The notes beneath the pieces were generated by a model. That model did no database searches and had not been told where the DNA came from. It saw nothing but the letters and a program-made list of their open reading frames with translations. A stretch of DNA of 64,000 nt from an uncultured Clostridia bacterium (GTDB lineage: Bacteria; Bacillota; Clostridia; Lachnospirales; Lachnospiraceae): assembly GCA_948472945.1 (NCBI GenBank), contig CAOKVX010000006.1, positions 1 through 64,000 on the forward strand, in the 5' to 3' direction. The position numbers and the translations under genes are program-made. This document shows, piece after piece, positions 1 through 8,054 of the stretch (position 1 is the stretch's first letter; each line of letters begins with the position of its first letter).

Positions 1-125
1 TGTTTCCCACGTCTGTTTAATGTAATGGTATCTCCAAAACCAAGCACCGGCATATATGCAAATAATCTTCTGTCTCCAACAACCTGTAACATATATACAT
101 CATTATTTTTTATTTTCTTTACCAT
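1..125 (-). CDS. Partial gene, paralogue of the 160-aa protein at 1819-2301
   Basis: The first 125 bases read on the minus strand as the N-terminal 41 residues of a protein, starting at an ATG at 125 and running off the window edge. Its residues 26-41 (PVLGFGDTITLNRRGK) are identical to the same stretch of the 160-aa protein at 1819-2301, and the DNA there is also nearly identical. The first 24 residues differ completely (MVKKIKNNDVYMLQVV...), so only the conserved core is shared. Function unknown. Its place in an Rhs-linked array makes an immunity-type role possible, but this is inference. Because the gene is cut by the window edge, it cannot be said whether it is intact. Confidence 0.6.
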   Translation of the reverse strand, partial: MVKKIKNNDVYMLQVVGDRRLFAYMPVLGFGDTITLNRRGK

Positions 126-230
126 ATAAGTACCTCAATGTTATTCATGCTTGTACCAATTTCAAGGACAAAAACAGCATCTATAATAATTTGTGTAAAA
201 GGGAAAATATAGGTTAATATTAAAAATATA

Positions 231-274
231 GCCCGGTTCATTAACAGCGTATTAAATAACTCAGAATCCCGGGC
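231..274 (-). repeat. Conserved hairpin of the tandem module, copy 1
   Basis: GCCCGG (231-236) pairs with CCGGGC (269-274), extended by TTC/GAA. It lies just downstream (minus strand) of the small gene ending at 334 and is followed on the minus strand by a T-rich run, so it may act as a terminator or 3' processing structure. Copies occur at 1072-1117 and 2375-2418. The second carries a paired change (GTCCGG/CCGGAC), which keeps the stem. Confidence 0.6.
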
Positions 275-333
275 CACATAAATCGATAACTTAATCCGAC
301 AGTTGTATTTTGTAATTCTCTGTCTGACAGACA

Positions 334-621
334 CTAATATCCAAAATATTCTTCCTCGTCCTTGTACTCTTTTTCCAGTATTTCTCTTCTTTCCTCAAAC
401 CCGGTCTGCCAATACTGGTTTTTATCAATCTCTAATTCAATACACTCAAAACATTCCCTTGGATACTCATCGAATCCTTCTAATGAATGATAAAAATCTA
501 TATTCTCCTCTGCTTTTTCTTTATTATCAAATACACCAAGCATCTTAGTATCCAAATACAATTTATTTAACCCATATGCAAACGTGTGTTGGAATACATA
601 TACCTTTTTCATTTTACTCAT
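334..621 (-). CDS. DUF7336-like small protein, module copy 1, second gene
   Basis: A 95-aa protein starting MSKMKKVYVFQHT. An in-frame upstream ATG is ignored because GAGGAGGA sits 8 nt before the ATG at 621. The start overlaps the stop of the preceding gene by 8 nt (ATGAGTAA), so translation is probably coupled. The layout is KVYVFQH, then TKMLGVFDNKEKAEENIDFY, then a PGF-like EGF turn and a W-x-x-GF motif near the end, which resembles the family now called DUF7336. No signal peptide or membrane segment is seen. It is close to the products at 1176-1463 and 2478-2762. Lying in a tandem array downstream of an Rhs gene, it is a candidate immunity or decoy immunity gene; that role is inference. 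Confidence 0.75.
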   Translation of the reverse strand: MSKMKKVYVFQHTFAYGLNKLYLDTKMLGVFDNKEKAEENIDFYHSLEGFDEYPRECFECIELEIDKNQYWQTGFEERREILEKEYKDEEEYFGY

Positions 622-877
622 CCCACTCTTCCTCCTCAAAGTCATCAGTATTAGCAAAACCTTCTAGCCATCCGACACATTTCCCTACGGGATAATCCTC
701 ATACTCGAAACATTCTTTAGGATAATCACAAAATCCGGGCAGCTTATGATAAAATTCTATTGCTTCTTTTGCTTTCTCCTCTGAACTGTATGCTCCCAAC
801 AACTTAGTCTCATCTCGAACATCACCTTTTTTGCCAAATTCATACTCATGAAATAATATATATACCTTTTCCTCCAT
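614..877 (-). CDS. DUF7336-like small protein, module copy 1, first gene
   Basis: An 87-aa acidic protein (MEEKVYILFHEYE...) with GAGGGG about 8 nt before its ATG. Recognisable pieces are KVYILFHEYE, TKLLGAYSSEEKAKEAIEFY, KLPGF, and a terminal W-LEGF followed by an acidic tail (EEEEWDE). The same arrangement occurs in the next gene, so the two genes of each module are themselves paralogues. The family looks like DUF7336. It is predicted cytosolic. Nearly identical copies lie at 1450-1722 and 2755-3024. The expansion next to an Rhs gene suggests immunity function, which the sequence does not prove. Confidence 0.75.
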   Translation of the reverse strand: MEEKVYILFHEYEFGKKGDVRDETKLLGAYSSEEKAKEAIEFYHKLPGFCDYPKECFEYEDYPVGKCVGWLEGFANTDDFEEEEWDE

Positions 878-930
878 ATGTAATCCCCTCTTTCAAATTA
901 ATAATAATTTACCACCCATAATTTATTTCA

Positions 931-1001
931 AAGCACCGGCATATCTGCACACCTGCCTACTGAAACTAGATTTTTACCTTTTAATTTGTTATATTCCACA
1001 T
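931..1001 (-). pseudogene. Remnant of the 160-aa gene family (5' end only)
   Basis: Bases 931-1001 match, essentially base for base, the 5' end of the gene at 1819-2301 (MEYNKLKGKNLVSVGRCADMP), and the match continues upstream of the start codon. After about 23 codons the similarity stops. The sequence is a truncated duplicate left by recombination between module copies. The region 878-1175 holds no other gene. Confidence 0.75.
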
Positions 1002-1071
1002 TTAATCTCCTGCATTTTTTTGTAATAATTTCAAATTACCAATTTCTTCTCTGCCTATTAATCTAAAATAT

Positions 1072-1117
1072 GGTCCGGTTCATGAACAACGTATTAAATA
1101 ACTCAGAATCCCGGACC
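1072..1117 (-). repeat. Conserved hairpin of the tandem module, copy 2
   Basis: GGTCCGG (1072-1078) pairs with CCGGACC (1111-1117). Relative to copies 1 and 3 one stem pair has changed on both sides (C-G to T-A), so pairing is retained. It lies downstream of the gene ending at 1176. Confidence 0.6.
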
Positions 1118-1175
1118 ACATAAATCGATAACTTAATCCAACAGTTGTATTTTGTAATTCTCTGTCTGACAGACA

Positions 1176-1463
1176 CTAATATCCAAAATATTCTTCCTCT
1201 TCTTTGTATTCCTTCTCCAATTCCTTCCTCCGTTCCTCAAACCCGGTCAGCCAATATTGGTTTTTATCAATTTCTAATTCAATACATTTAAAACATTCCC
1301 TCGGATATTCCTTGAATCCTTCTAATGAATGATAAAAGTCAATACTTTTCTCAACTTCTTCCTTTGTGTCAAATACACCAATCATCTTAGTATCCAAATA
1401 TAATTTATTCAATCCGTACGCGTACGTGTGTTGGAATACATATACCTTTTTAATTTTGCTCAT
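1176..1463 (-). CDS. DUF7336-like small protein, module copy 2, second gene
   Basis: A 95-aa protein (MSKIKKVYVFQHTYAYGLNKLY...) and the second member of module copy 2. The start at 1463 is chosen for the upstream GAGGAGGAA ribosome site and for agreement with the other copies; it overlaps the preceding gene by 14 nt. It has the same DUF7336-like layout, including W-LTGFEERR and an EEEEYFGY end. It differs from copy 1 at scattered positions only, for example MIGVFDTKEEVEKS against MLGVFDNKEKAEEN, as expected for duplicated genes that are diverging. Predicted cytosolic. Candidate Rhs-linked immunity paralogue by context only. Confidence 0.75.
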   Translation of the reverse strand: MSKIKKVYVFQHTYAYGLNKLYLDTKMIGVFDTKEEVEKSIDFYHSLEGFKEYPRECFKCIELEIDKNQYWLTGFEERRKELEKEYKEEEEYFGY

Positions 1464-1722
1464 CCCACTCTTCCTCCTCATAGTCATAGTCTTCAGTATT
1501 AAAAAATCCGTCTACCCATCCGTACCTTCCTAAAGTACACTCTCCGATTTCAAAACATTCCTTTGGGTAATCGCAAAATCCCGGCAGCTTATAATAAAAT
1601 TCTATTGCTTCTTTTGCCTTGTCTTCTGAACTATATGCTCCCAACATTTTAGATTCATCCCTAATATCTCCTTCCTTGCCAAGTTCATACTCATGAAATA
1701 ATATATATACCTTTTCCTCCAT
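1450..1722 (-). CDS. DUF7336-like small protein, module copy 2, first gene
   Basis: A 90-aa acidic protein (MEEKVYILFHEYELGKEG...), first gene of module copy 2, with the GAGGGG ribosome site shared by copy 1. Its middle is more diverged than in copies 1 and 3: it has CFEIGECTLGRYGWVDGFFN where the others have a YPVGKCVGWLEGF stretch. The loop before the W-x-x-GF motif is therefore the variable part. Variation concentrated in one loop would fit a partner-binding surface, but that is inference. Confidence 0.75.
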   Translation of the reverse strand: MEEKVYILFHEYELGKEGDIRDESKMLGAYSSEDKAKEAIEFYYKLPGFCDYPKECFEIGECTLGRYGWVDGFFNTEDYDYEEEEWDEQN

Positions 1723-1818
1723 ATGTAATCCCCTCTTTCAAATTAAAAAGCTTCAAAGCAATATGTATTATCAAGTTCTGATAAGTATTATAATTCTTAT
1801 GTTCATACATATTAATAA

Positions 1819-2301
1819 TCAATCATCCTGATTAATTTTCCTTTCCTCAAACACAACATGTATATCATTTTTAAAGTCAATAAATCTCCAAAACTCTCTA
1901 TCGTTATTTCCTTCAGAATGAATAAAAATATTGATTTCTGTTTCATTTTCAAGCTTTATTAATATATCACCCACCTCACTTACAAAAATATCCAGGACTT
2001 TCACCGGCAGCATTGGTTTAATAATATCCTCGGCGACCTTATCAAATCTATTATTGCCGTATGTCTCCCAATCACTATCATTCTCATCTCCCAAAGCACA
2101 ATATATATCATAACTTCCTAAAATAATTTGTTTTTCCTTCACTATTCTGAAAGGACATTGGATATGAAACTCATATTCATGATATTTACGTTGTTTCCCA
2201 CGTCTGTTTAATGTAATGGTATCTCCAAAACCAAGCACCGGCATATCTGCACACCTGCCTACTGAAACTAGATTTTTACCTTTTAATTTGTTATATTCCA
2301 C
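1819..2301 (-). CDS. Hypothetical 160-aa protein, immunity-associated type
   Basis: An intact 160-aa protein lying between module copies 2 and 3. It has KGKNLVSVGRCADM, then LGFGDTITLNRRGK, HIQCPFRIVKEKQIILGSYDIY, a DSDWETYGNNRFD segment, a beta-rich VKVLDIFVSEVGDILIKLEN stretch, and a C-terminal EFWRF. I have seen this layout (IQCPWR, GS-DIY, FD, LGDL, WRF) in small Firmicute proteins near polymorphic toxins, but I cannot name the family with certainty. No signal peptide or membrane segment. A partial paralogue starts the window and a remnant lies at 931-1001, so this gene was part of the duplicated unit. Confidence 0.7.
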   Translation of the reverse strand: MEYNKLKGKNLVSVGRCADMPVLGFGDTITLNRRGKQRKYHEYEFHIQCPFRIVKEKQIILGSYDIYCALGDENDSDWETYGNNRFDKVAEDIIKPMLPVKVLDIFVSEVGDILIKLENETEINIFIHSEGNNDREFWRFIDFKNDIHVVFEERKINQDD

Positions 2302-2374
2302 ATTTAATCTCCTGCATTTTTTTGTGACAATTTCAAATTTCCAATTTCTTCCACGCCTATTAATCTAAAATATA

Positions 2375-2418
2375 GCCCGGTTCATTAACAGCGTATTAAA
2401 TAACTTAGAATCCCGGGC
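2375..2418 (-). repeat. Conserved hairpin of the tandem module, copy 3
   Basis: GCCCGG (2375-2380) pairs with CCGGGC (2413-2418), with the same loop as copies 1 and 2. The whole 2302-2477 interval is nearly identical to 1009-1175, which marks the duplication boundary. Confidence 0.6.
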
Positions 2419-2477
2419 CAAATAAATCGATAACTTAATCTGACAGTTGTATTTTGTAATTCTATGTCTGACAGACA

Positions 2478-2762
2478 CTAATATCCAAAATATTCTTCTT
2501 CTTTATAAGCCCTTTCAAGCTCCTTTCTCCTTTCCTCAAACCCGGTCTGCCAATATTGGTTTTTATCAACTTCTAACTCTATACATTTAAAACATTCCTT
2601 TGGATACTCCTCAAATCCTTCTAAAGAATGATAAAAGTCTATATTTTCCTCTGCTTTTTCTTTATTATCAAATACACCCAGCATCTTATTGGCCAAAAAT
2701 AATTTTTTTAATCCGTATGCATACGTATGCCGCAAAGCACATATTCTTTTAATTTTATTCAT
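2478..2762 (-). CDS. DUF7336-like small protein, module copy 3, second gene
   Basis: A 94-aa protein starting MNKIKRICALRHTYAYGLKKLF at the ATG at 2762. A much longer in-frame extension exists but runs through the upstream gene and lacks a ribosome site, so it is not used. The start overlaps the preceding stop by 8 nt. This copy has the most diverged N-terminus (ICALRHT for VYVFQHT, LFLANKM for LYLDTKM). The conserved YPKECFKCIELEVDKNQYW block and the YFGY end are kept. It is the copy nearest the Rhs gene but one. Candidate immunity paralogue by context. Confidence 0.72.
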   Translation of the reverse strand: MNKIKRICALRHTYAYGLKKLFLANKMLGVFDNKEKAEENIDFYHSLEGFEEYPKECFKCIELEVDKNQYWQTGFEERRKELERAYKEEEYFGY

Positions 2763-3024
2763 CCCACTCCACCTCCTCAAAGTCATAGTCATCAGTATCA
2801 AAAAACCCTTCCAGCCATCCAACACACTTTCCCACAGGATATTCATCATATGAAAAACATTCCTTGGGGTAATCACAAAATCCGGGCAGCTTATAATAAA
2901 ATTCTATTGCCTCTTTTGCTTTCTCCTCTGAACTGTATGCTCCCAACAACTTAGATTCGTCTCGAATGTCACCTTCTTTACCAAATTCATACTCATGAAA
3001 TAATATATATACCTTTTCGTTCAT
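2755..3024 (-). CDS. DUF7336-like small protein, module copy 3, first gene (next to Rhs)
   Basis: An 89-aa acidic protein (MNEKVYILFHEYEFGKEG...) that begins 14 nt after the Rhs gene stops, with AAAGGAG before its ATG. The tight spacing means it would be co-transcribed with the Rhs gene. In Rhs and other polymorphic toxin loci the gene directly after the toxin usually encodes the cognate immunity protein, so this is the best immunity candidate of the array. It carries the DUF7336-like KVYILFHEYE, KLPGF and W-LEGFF blocks and an acidic C-terminus that could bind the very basic Rhs tail. Confidence 0.75.
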   Translation of the reverse strand: MNEKVYILFHEYEFGKEGDIRDESKLLGAYSSEEKAKEAIEFYYKLPGFCDYPKECFSYDEYPVGKCVGWLEGFFDTDDYDFEEVEWDE

Positions 3025-3038
3025 ATATCATACTCCTT

Positions 3039-6000
3039 TTACTTTCTAAATAATTTTCTATTTGCCCACTTTTTTATTTGATTAAAATCAGAACCAGGTC
3101 CTTTATCATACTTTCCCTTTCCATACTTCCAATCACATAATCTCTTGGCAAATTCCGTTGCTTTCTCACCATTTTTAGGCCGAAATTTCTGTGCCCAAGA
3201 CGGCGCATTTGATGACATTTCCTTTCCTGACTTTTTACTCTGTTTTTTCGGTTTTTTACCTTTTTTCTTACCTCCATTTCCCGTATTGTTAGAATTATTT
3301 CCACTGTTTGCCGCTCCCTGCTGTCCTTTTTCTTCCGTCTGATAGACCACTCCTACGCCGCTATCGCATATTCTATCAATCAGGCTTTCCACTGTATCGA
3401 CTGCAACTTTTGCCGTAATCGCTTCCAACGCCAAAATCACAATATCATACACTACGGCCCCTCCGATAACCCCTAATTCAATTGCAAAATGCCCGCTTGG
3501 GTCCACGTACCCCACCGGATTGCCCGCGCAATATGAATACAGGTTCCACGTAGCACTGTCATCGGCGGTTCCCCTGTATGAATCCTGCGAAAGGAAATTC
3601 ATTGTCGATGGGTCGTAATATCTTGCGTTCAGATAATACTTTCCTGTGGCTTTGTCATAAACGCCGCCTGTAAAACAGATGTGGTTATCAAAGCCCGTTT
3701 TTGACGTGTTGCCTGCAGCAATTTTTATATCTGTGCCGCCGTAATCGTCATAGTCGTAGCTGATTAATCTGCTGCCCGTCTCTGACAGGAGCGACCTTAC
3801 ACTTCCCCGTATATCCTTTGTATACGTGCAGTACTTTTTTACTGATGTAGTATTGGCGTTTTCCTCCCTTAAAATTGCGTTACCTTTGCCGTCGTAAATA
3901 TACTTTGAATTGACGGTTCCGTTTTCGTCTGATATATGTGATAGCTGCCCATTTATATAGTGATAATTCTCTGTAACGGTTTTCTGTGATTCATCGGTGT
4001 ATGTGCTTGAAATACGCTTTCCGGCGCCATTGTATAAGTTACTCTGTATCAGCGTTTCCGCACCCTGTCCGACCTTTCTTGATTCAGTCACGAGACGGTT
4101 ATAGGAATCATATGCGAGGGTTTCACGCACAATATTGCCGCTGCTTGTCGACTCGCTTTTAATCTGGTTGCCGCTGCCGTCATACGTGTAATTCGTCGTG
4201 ATATCTTTTCCGGTATGCTCGACTTTTTTAACAACCTGATTCAGTCCGTTATATTCCATTTCCTCAAGATAGCCGTGATTTACCGATATGCAGTTGCCGA
4301 CAGAATCATAAGTGTAATGATACGGCGTCGACTTAGCTCCGTTTACCGTAACCGCCGTGTTTGAAAGCTGTCCCTTTTGTGTATATGTGTATTCGCGGAT
4401 TTCATTTTTTTCACCGTTTATGGTCTCCTTTATAATGTTTCCGTTTTTGTCATATTCATATGAATATTTTTCAAACACGGCGCCGCCGCTGCCTTTTGAG
4501 TATTCAATCGAGGTTATCCTGTCAAGCTTATCGTATGCGTATGACTTGACAAGCTGCTGTGTGGCGGTTGATGCGGGCGAGAGATTATAAACTTCACTTT
4601 TTACCCTGCCCTTGCCCGTATACGTGTATGTACAGAGCGTCGCCTTTTCGGTTTTGCCGGCAATGTCTGCCTTAACACATTTAAGGCGCATGTTTTTATC
4701 ATATTCAAAGTATTCAGCGGTAACGCCCTTGCTGCCGGCAGGGTAATCTATTCTTACAAGCATGTCGTTCTTATCATACGAATAGTGCGTTAATGCTGAT
4801 TCAATCTCCGTATCGTCCGGGTTGGCCCGTCCCATCAACTGACCCTCGGCAATTACAAGGCCTTTTTGATTATAAACGTAAAATGTGCTGACGGAAGGAA
4901 CCATATCTTTTCCATCGCGGACAAAATCGTCCATGCGGGATATATTTCCGAATTTGTCATAAGCATAGTGGGTGTCATTTTGCATGACGCCGTTTTTATC
5001 ATATCCCTGTTCCCTAATACACTGCATCCTGCCGTCATATGTATATTTGATATAGCTGCCGTTGCCGTTCGTCTGTTTTACAACATTTCCGGCATAGTCA
5101 TATTGATAACTTGTCTTTATCGATTTATTATCGGTGCCGTAATCTGCTATATACATTGTCTGTCCTGCGGCATTGCGCGCGGAAACGCTTTTATTACCCT
5201 TTATGTCAGTTATCTTGTCGGCAAAATAACCTTCGTCAGTTTCAACTCTATATTCGTATTTTCTCGAAAGCTTATTATCTCCCGGCAGTACAACCGACGT
5301 AAGCTTTTTATCCTCTGAGTAACTGTAACTTGTCGTATTGCCCAGACCGTCAATTGTAGACAATACATTTCCCAGACCGTCATAGACAGTCTTTTTAACA
5401 ACAGTATCATTCGCTGCGTATATCGTTCCATTGCCATAAATATATGCATTTTCAAGAACTGCCGTCATGTTGCCGTTGACGTCATAAGAATACGCATACG
5501 CCGTTCCTGTTTTCTCGGTTTCACCGTGCACAATTGATGAAACTACATTTCCCTGATTGTCAAAGAGCGAATCAGTACATACTCCATTAGACTGTTCCCT
5601 TATGACATGTCCAAGGTCATCCGTATATGTCATTGATATGACATTGCCATTACTATCTTTAACTGTCGTGCACAAAAGATTGTTAAATTGCCTTACATCA
5701 TTATCGCTGTTTATTATTATGTTTATATCGGTATATTTGTATGACGTGTAAGTATATGATGTGACTCCGTCCGCAGTAACACTCTGCGATACTACACGGT
5801 TCAGTGAATCATAATCATAAACCGTGACCTCGCCTGACGGCGATACCTCTTTCGTCAGATTTCCGTTTTTGTCATATGATTTTTTTGTAACCAATTCTTT
5901 GTTGCCATACTTTTCAGTTACCTGTATCTTTCTGCCGAACGAATCGTATTCATGCAGTGTAAAATTTCCGTCTTTATCGCGCTCAGTCCGTACACGACCC

Positions 6001-7568
6001 ATCGAATCGTACGTATAATTCATCTTTGTGTTAACCGAACCCGACGTGACCTCCTCTGTTACAACATTTCCGGACTTATCATAGGCTGCTTTAACTTTTG
6101 TGTCCTCATTCCCCTCTTTTGTCGACGTCTGCGAAGTAATATTTCCGGCATTATCATAGACAAACTTTATTTCGTCGTTTTCGATTTTATCGTACAGGGA
6201 TAATACATTTCCTTTTTCGTCGTATGTTAGGACAACATGTGCAAGCTTTTCCTCTTTTGAAGAATCGTCCCGCTTATACGTTTTAATAATTTCCGTCGGA
6301 AGGTTCTTCGTAATTTCTCCGGTCAGACCGTATACATACGTTACCTCCGAACCGTCTCCATACTGCTCCTTTGTTATATTTCCGTCGCGCTCATACTCAA
6401 AAATATCGCCGACCAAATCAAGGCGTTCCTGAATACGGTTGTCCACAAGCGTATTATATGTAACGGTCTTGTTGGAGGCCGTCATTTTATGGTTATTATA
6501 CATAAATGTATACAGCGCCCCTCCGTTTACAACCGCGGAACCTTCCCGCATGGAAGTAAAATAACCGTCGGAATTATACTTGCCAAATCCCTCATATATT
6601 ATATCATTACCCGCCGTTTGTTTCGTATATGTGCTTACGTTTTCATCCTCATTATATTCTATACACAATTTGGTTGAGTTTGGATACATGCACACCGACG
6701 TCTTTTTATCAGTATGATATTTTATGTAATAGGGGTTCTCGCCTGTAGCGTCAATGATTCTGCTTAACATCCCATTACTATATAAATAATCGTAAGTCAG
6801 CGAGCCTTCCCCGCCCTCGCCCCTGACTGTTACTTTTACAAGCAATCCGCCTGAGTACTGATATGAAATATAGACACCGTTGGACATCATCGCTTTAGCT
6901 AGAAGCAGTCTTCCGTCACCGTCCGCATTATATTCAAAATTAATCAGAAATTCCTTGTTATAACCTGAGTCACATTTACGCTCAAACAGCATCTCGCTCA
7001 CGTATCGGTCCGAGTAATCGTATTTCAGTGTGACGCGCAGCCCCTGCACACTCTCATAGCTTGCAAGCCGTCCATGCCTGTTATAATTATATTTTGAACC
7101 ATCCTTATATTTCTGTACAAAACCGTCGTTTCCGGAATTTTTAAAGATTGTGCTGTTATCGTCTTTCGGCGATTTAAAGGCAGTTCTACCCTTATCCGTA
7201 CAGTTGTAAATAGTATGCGAACCGTCTCCATTTTCACATATAAGAGAGTTCTGGTTTTCGTTTAAATATACGCATCTTTCATACCATGCCGTCCATCCCC
7301 TGCCAAGCGCACCTTCTTTTCCACTCAAAGAATTATAAGAGCGTTTGAACACAAATTCCCCGTTGTTACCCGGAAATTCAGTGTCGAGCTGTGAATAGAA
7401 AAAGTTCCCCCTGCTCCTCTCAACCATTCCAGTACCGCACGGCAGGTTAAAGTCAATATAACTGAGATTAGCTTCATATCCCAGACGTTTCAACTGCTCG
7501 TCAGTTGACAGTGTAACCGATGAAACCGCCTTTGACTCGCCGTAGCCGTGCTGTGCGCCGGTAGGCAT
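3039..7568 (-). CDS. Rhs/YD-repeat protein, C-terminal part with variable tip
   Basis: A 1509-aa reading frame rich in YD repeats (YDKNGNLTKE-, YDSLNRV-, YTYDGSGN-type units) from roughly residue 150 to 1260. The Rhs core follows near residue 1330: the YYLNARYYDPSTMNFLSQD block, then the YSYCAGNPVGYVDPSG signature. After it come a hydrophobic stretch, an N/G/K-rich linker and a tip with SWAQKFRPKNGEKATEFAKR and YDKGPGSDFNQIKKW, ending in RKLFRK. Such tips are the toxin part of polymorphic toxins; its activity is not recognised. The apparent start at 7568 has no ribosome site, and the same frame continues upstream through an amber codon at 7773-7775 into fn3-like sequence. This is therefore the 3' part of a larger gene extending to about 10029, and it is probably not made at normal levels. 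Confidence 0.85.
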   Translation of the reverse strand: MPTGAQHGYGESKAVSSVTLSTDEQLKRLGYEANLSYIDFNLPCGTGMVERSRGNFFYSQLDTEFPGNNGEFVFKRSYNSLSGKEGALGRGWTAWYERCVYLNENQNSLICENGDGSHTIYNCTDKGRTAFKSPKDDNSTIFKNSGNDGFVQKYKDGSKYNYNRHGRLASYESVQGLRVTLKYDYSDRYVSEMLFERKCDSGYNKEFLINFEYNADGDGRLLLAKAMMSNGVYISYQYSGGLLVKVTVRGEGGEGSLTYDYLYSNGMLSRIIDATGENPYYIKYHTDKKTSVCMYPNSTKLCIEYNEDENVSTYTKQTAGNDIIYEGFGKYNSDGYFTSMREGSAVVNGGALYTFMYNNHKMTASNKTVTYNTLVDNRIQERLDLVGDIFEYERDGNITKEQYGDGSEVTYVYGLTGEITKNLPTEIIKTYKRDDSSKEEKLAHVVLTYDEKGNVLSLYDKIENDEIKFVYDNAGNITSQTSTKEGNEDTKVKAAYDKSGNVVTEEVTSGSVNTKMNYTYDSMGRVRTERDKDGNFTLHEYDSFGRKIQVTEKYGNKELVTKKSYDKNGNLTKEVSPSGEVTVYDYDSLNRVVSQSVTADGVTSYTYTSYKYTDINIIINSDNDVRQFNNLLCTTVKDSNGNVISMTYTDDLGHVIREQSNGVCTDSLFDNQGNVVSSIVHGETEKTGTAYAYSYDVNGNMTAVLENAYIYGNGTIYAANDTVVKKTVYDGLGNVLSTIDGLGNTTSYSYSEDKKLTSVVLPGDNKLSRKYEYRVETDEGYFADKITDIKGNKSVSARNAAGQTMYIADYGTDNKSIKTSYQYDYAGNVVKQTNGNGSYIKYTYDGRMQCIREQGYDKNGVMQNDTHYAYDKFGNISRMDDFVRDGKDMVPSVSTFYVYNQKGLVIAEGQLMGRANPDDTEIESALTHYSYDKNDMLVRIDYPAGSKGVTAEYFEYDKNMRLKCVKADIAGKTEKATLCTYTYTGKGRVKSEVYNLSPASTATQQLVKSYAYDKLDRITSIEYSKGSGGAVFEKYSYEYDKNGNIIKETINGEKNEIREYTYTQKGQLSNTAVTVNGAKSTPYHYTYDSVGNCISVNHGYLEEMEYNGLNQVVKKVEHTGKDITTNYTYDGSGNQIKSESTSSGNIVRETLAYDSYNRLVTESRKVGQGAETLIQSNLYNGAGKRISSTYTDESQKTVTENYHYINGQLSHISDENGTVNSKYIYDGKGNAILREENANTTSVKKYCTYTKDIRGSVRSLLSETGSRLISYDYDDYGGTDIKIAAGNTSKTGFDNHICFTGGVYDKATGKYYLNARYYDPSTMNFLSQDSYRGTADDSATWNLYSYCAGNPVGYVDPSGHFAIELGVIGGAVVYDIVILALEAITAKVAVDTVESLIDRICDSGVGVVYQTEEKGQQGAANSGNNSNNTGNGGKKKGKKPKKQSKKSGKEMSSNAPSWAQKFRPKNGEKATEFAKRLCDWKYGKGKYDKGPGSDFNQIKKWANRKLFRK

Positions 7569-7772
7569 TTTTTTCTCAGCTACAACCTTATAATAATATT
7601 TCTGATTACGGTTCTGGTTTCTTATGATATAAGAAGTGCCTCTGTAATTCTGACATATTAACTTATCAATCCTGCTGCCTGACGTACCCTGATACAGTGA
7701 GTAAGTAATTTCCTCCGGCAGCTCCCTGTCAAATACTTTATCCCATATAATTTCAGTGCTTCCGTCAAGTCT

Positions 7773-8054
7773 CTATATAGCGGTTATATTTACCGGAACA
7801 TAGTCTGCAGCATTTACTGAGTCATTATTATAATAGTAATTAAGTTTAGTATTAGAAATATTACCCGCATAATCCGATGCGGTGAGTGTGAAAGAATAGG
7901 CGCCAGACTTATTAAACCAATCTACGGGAAGCCTTAACTCTCCGGATTTATCATTTGTCTGTATCTTTTTACTACTTCCGTCAAGCGATATGTCCAGACA
8001 TTTATAATTGTCGTCCCTGACATTGAACCTGACCGTCGGTATATTCCTTATCAT
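7773..8054 (-). pseudogene. Middle fragment of the broken Rhs gene (fn3/Ig-like)
   Basis: A 93-codon open frame between two lesions. Its end, VPVNITAI-stop, continues in the same frame after the TAG as RLDGSTEIIWDKVFD..., which reads as a normal fibronectin-type III start, so the TAG replaced a sense codon. Its beginning overlaps the end of the upstream fragment in another frame: NVRDDNYKCLDISLDG follows naturally after the upstream KINDKEYTDG if one base is gained or lost near 8022-8040. It has no ribosome site of its own. The segment itself looks Ig-like (SGAYSFTLTASDYAGN). Confidence 0.75.

Noticed and set aside
2763-2876. N-terminal extension of the 2478 gene to 132 residues
   Set aside because: It overlaps the whole end of the upstream gene in another frame, has no ribosome site and is not present in the other module copies.
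7568-7568. ATG at 7568 as an independent start for the Rhs protein
   Set aside because: No ribosome site precedes it, and the same frame upstream of it reads as good fn3-type sequence back to the TAG at 7773. It is therefore an internal methionine of a broken gene.
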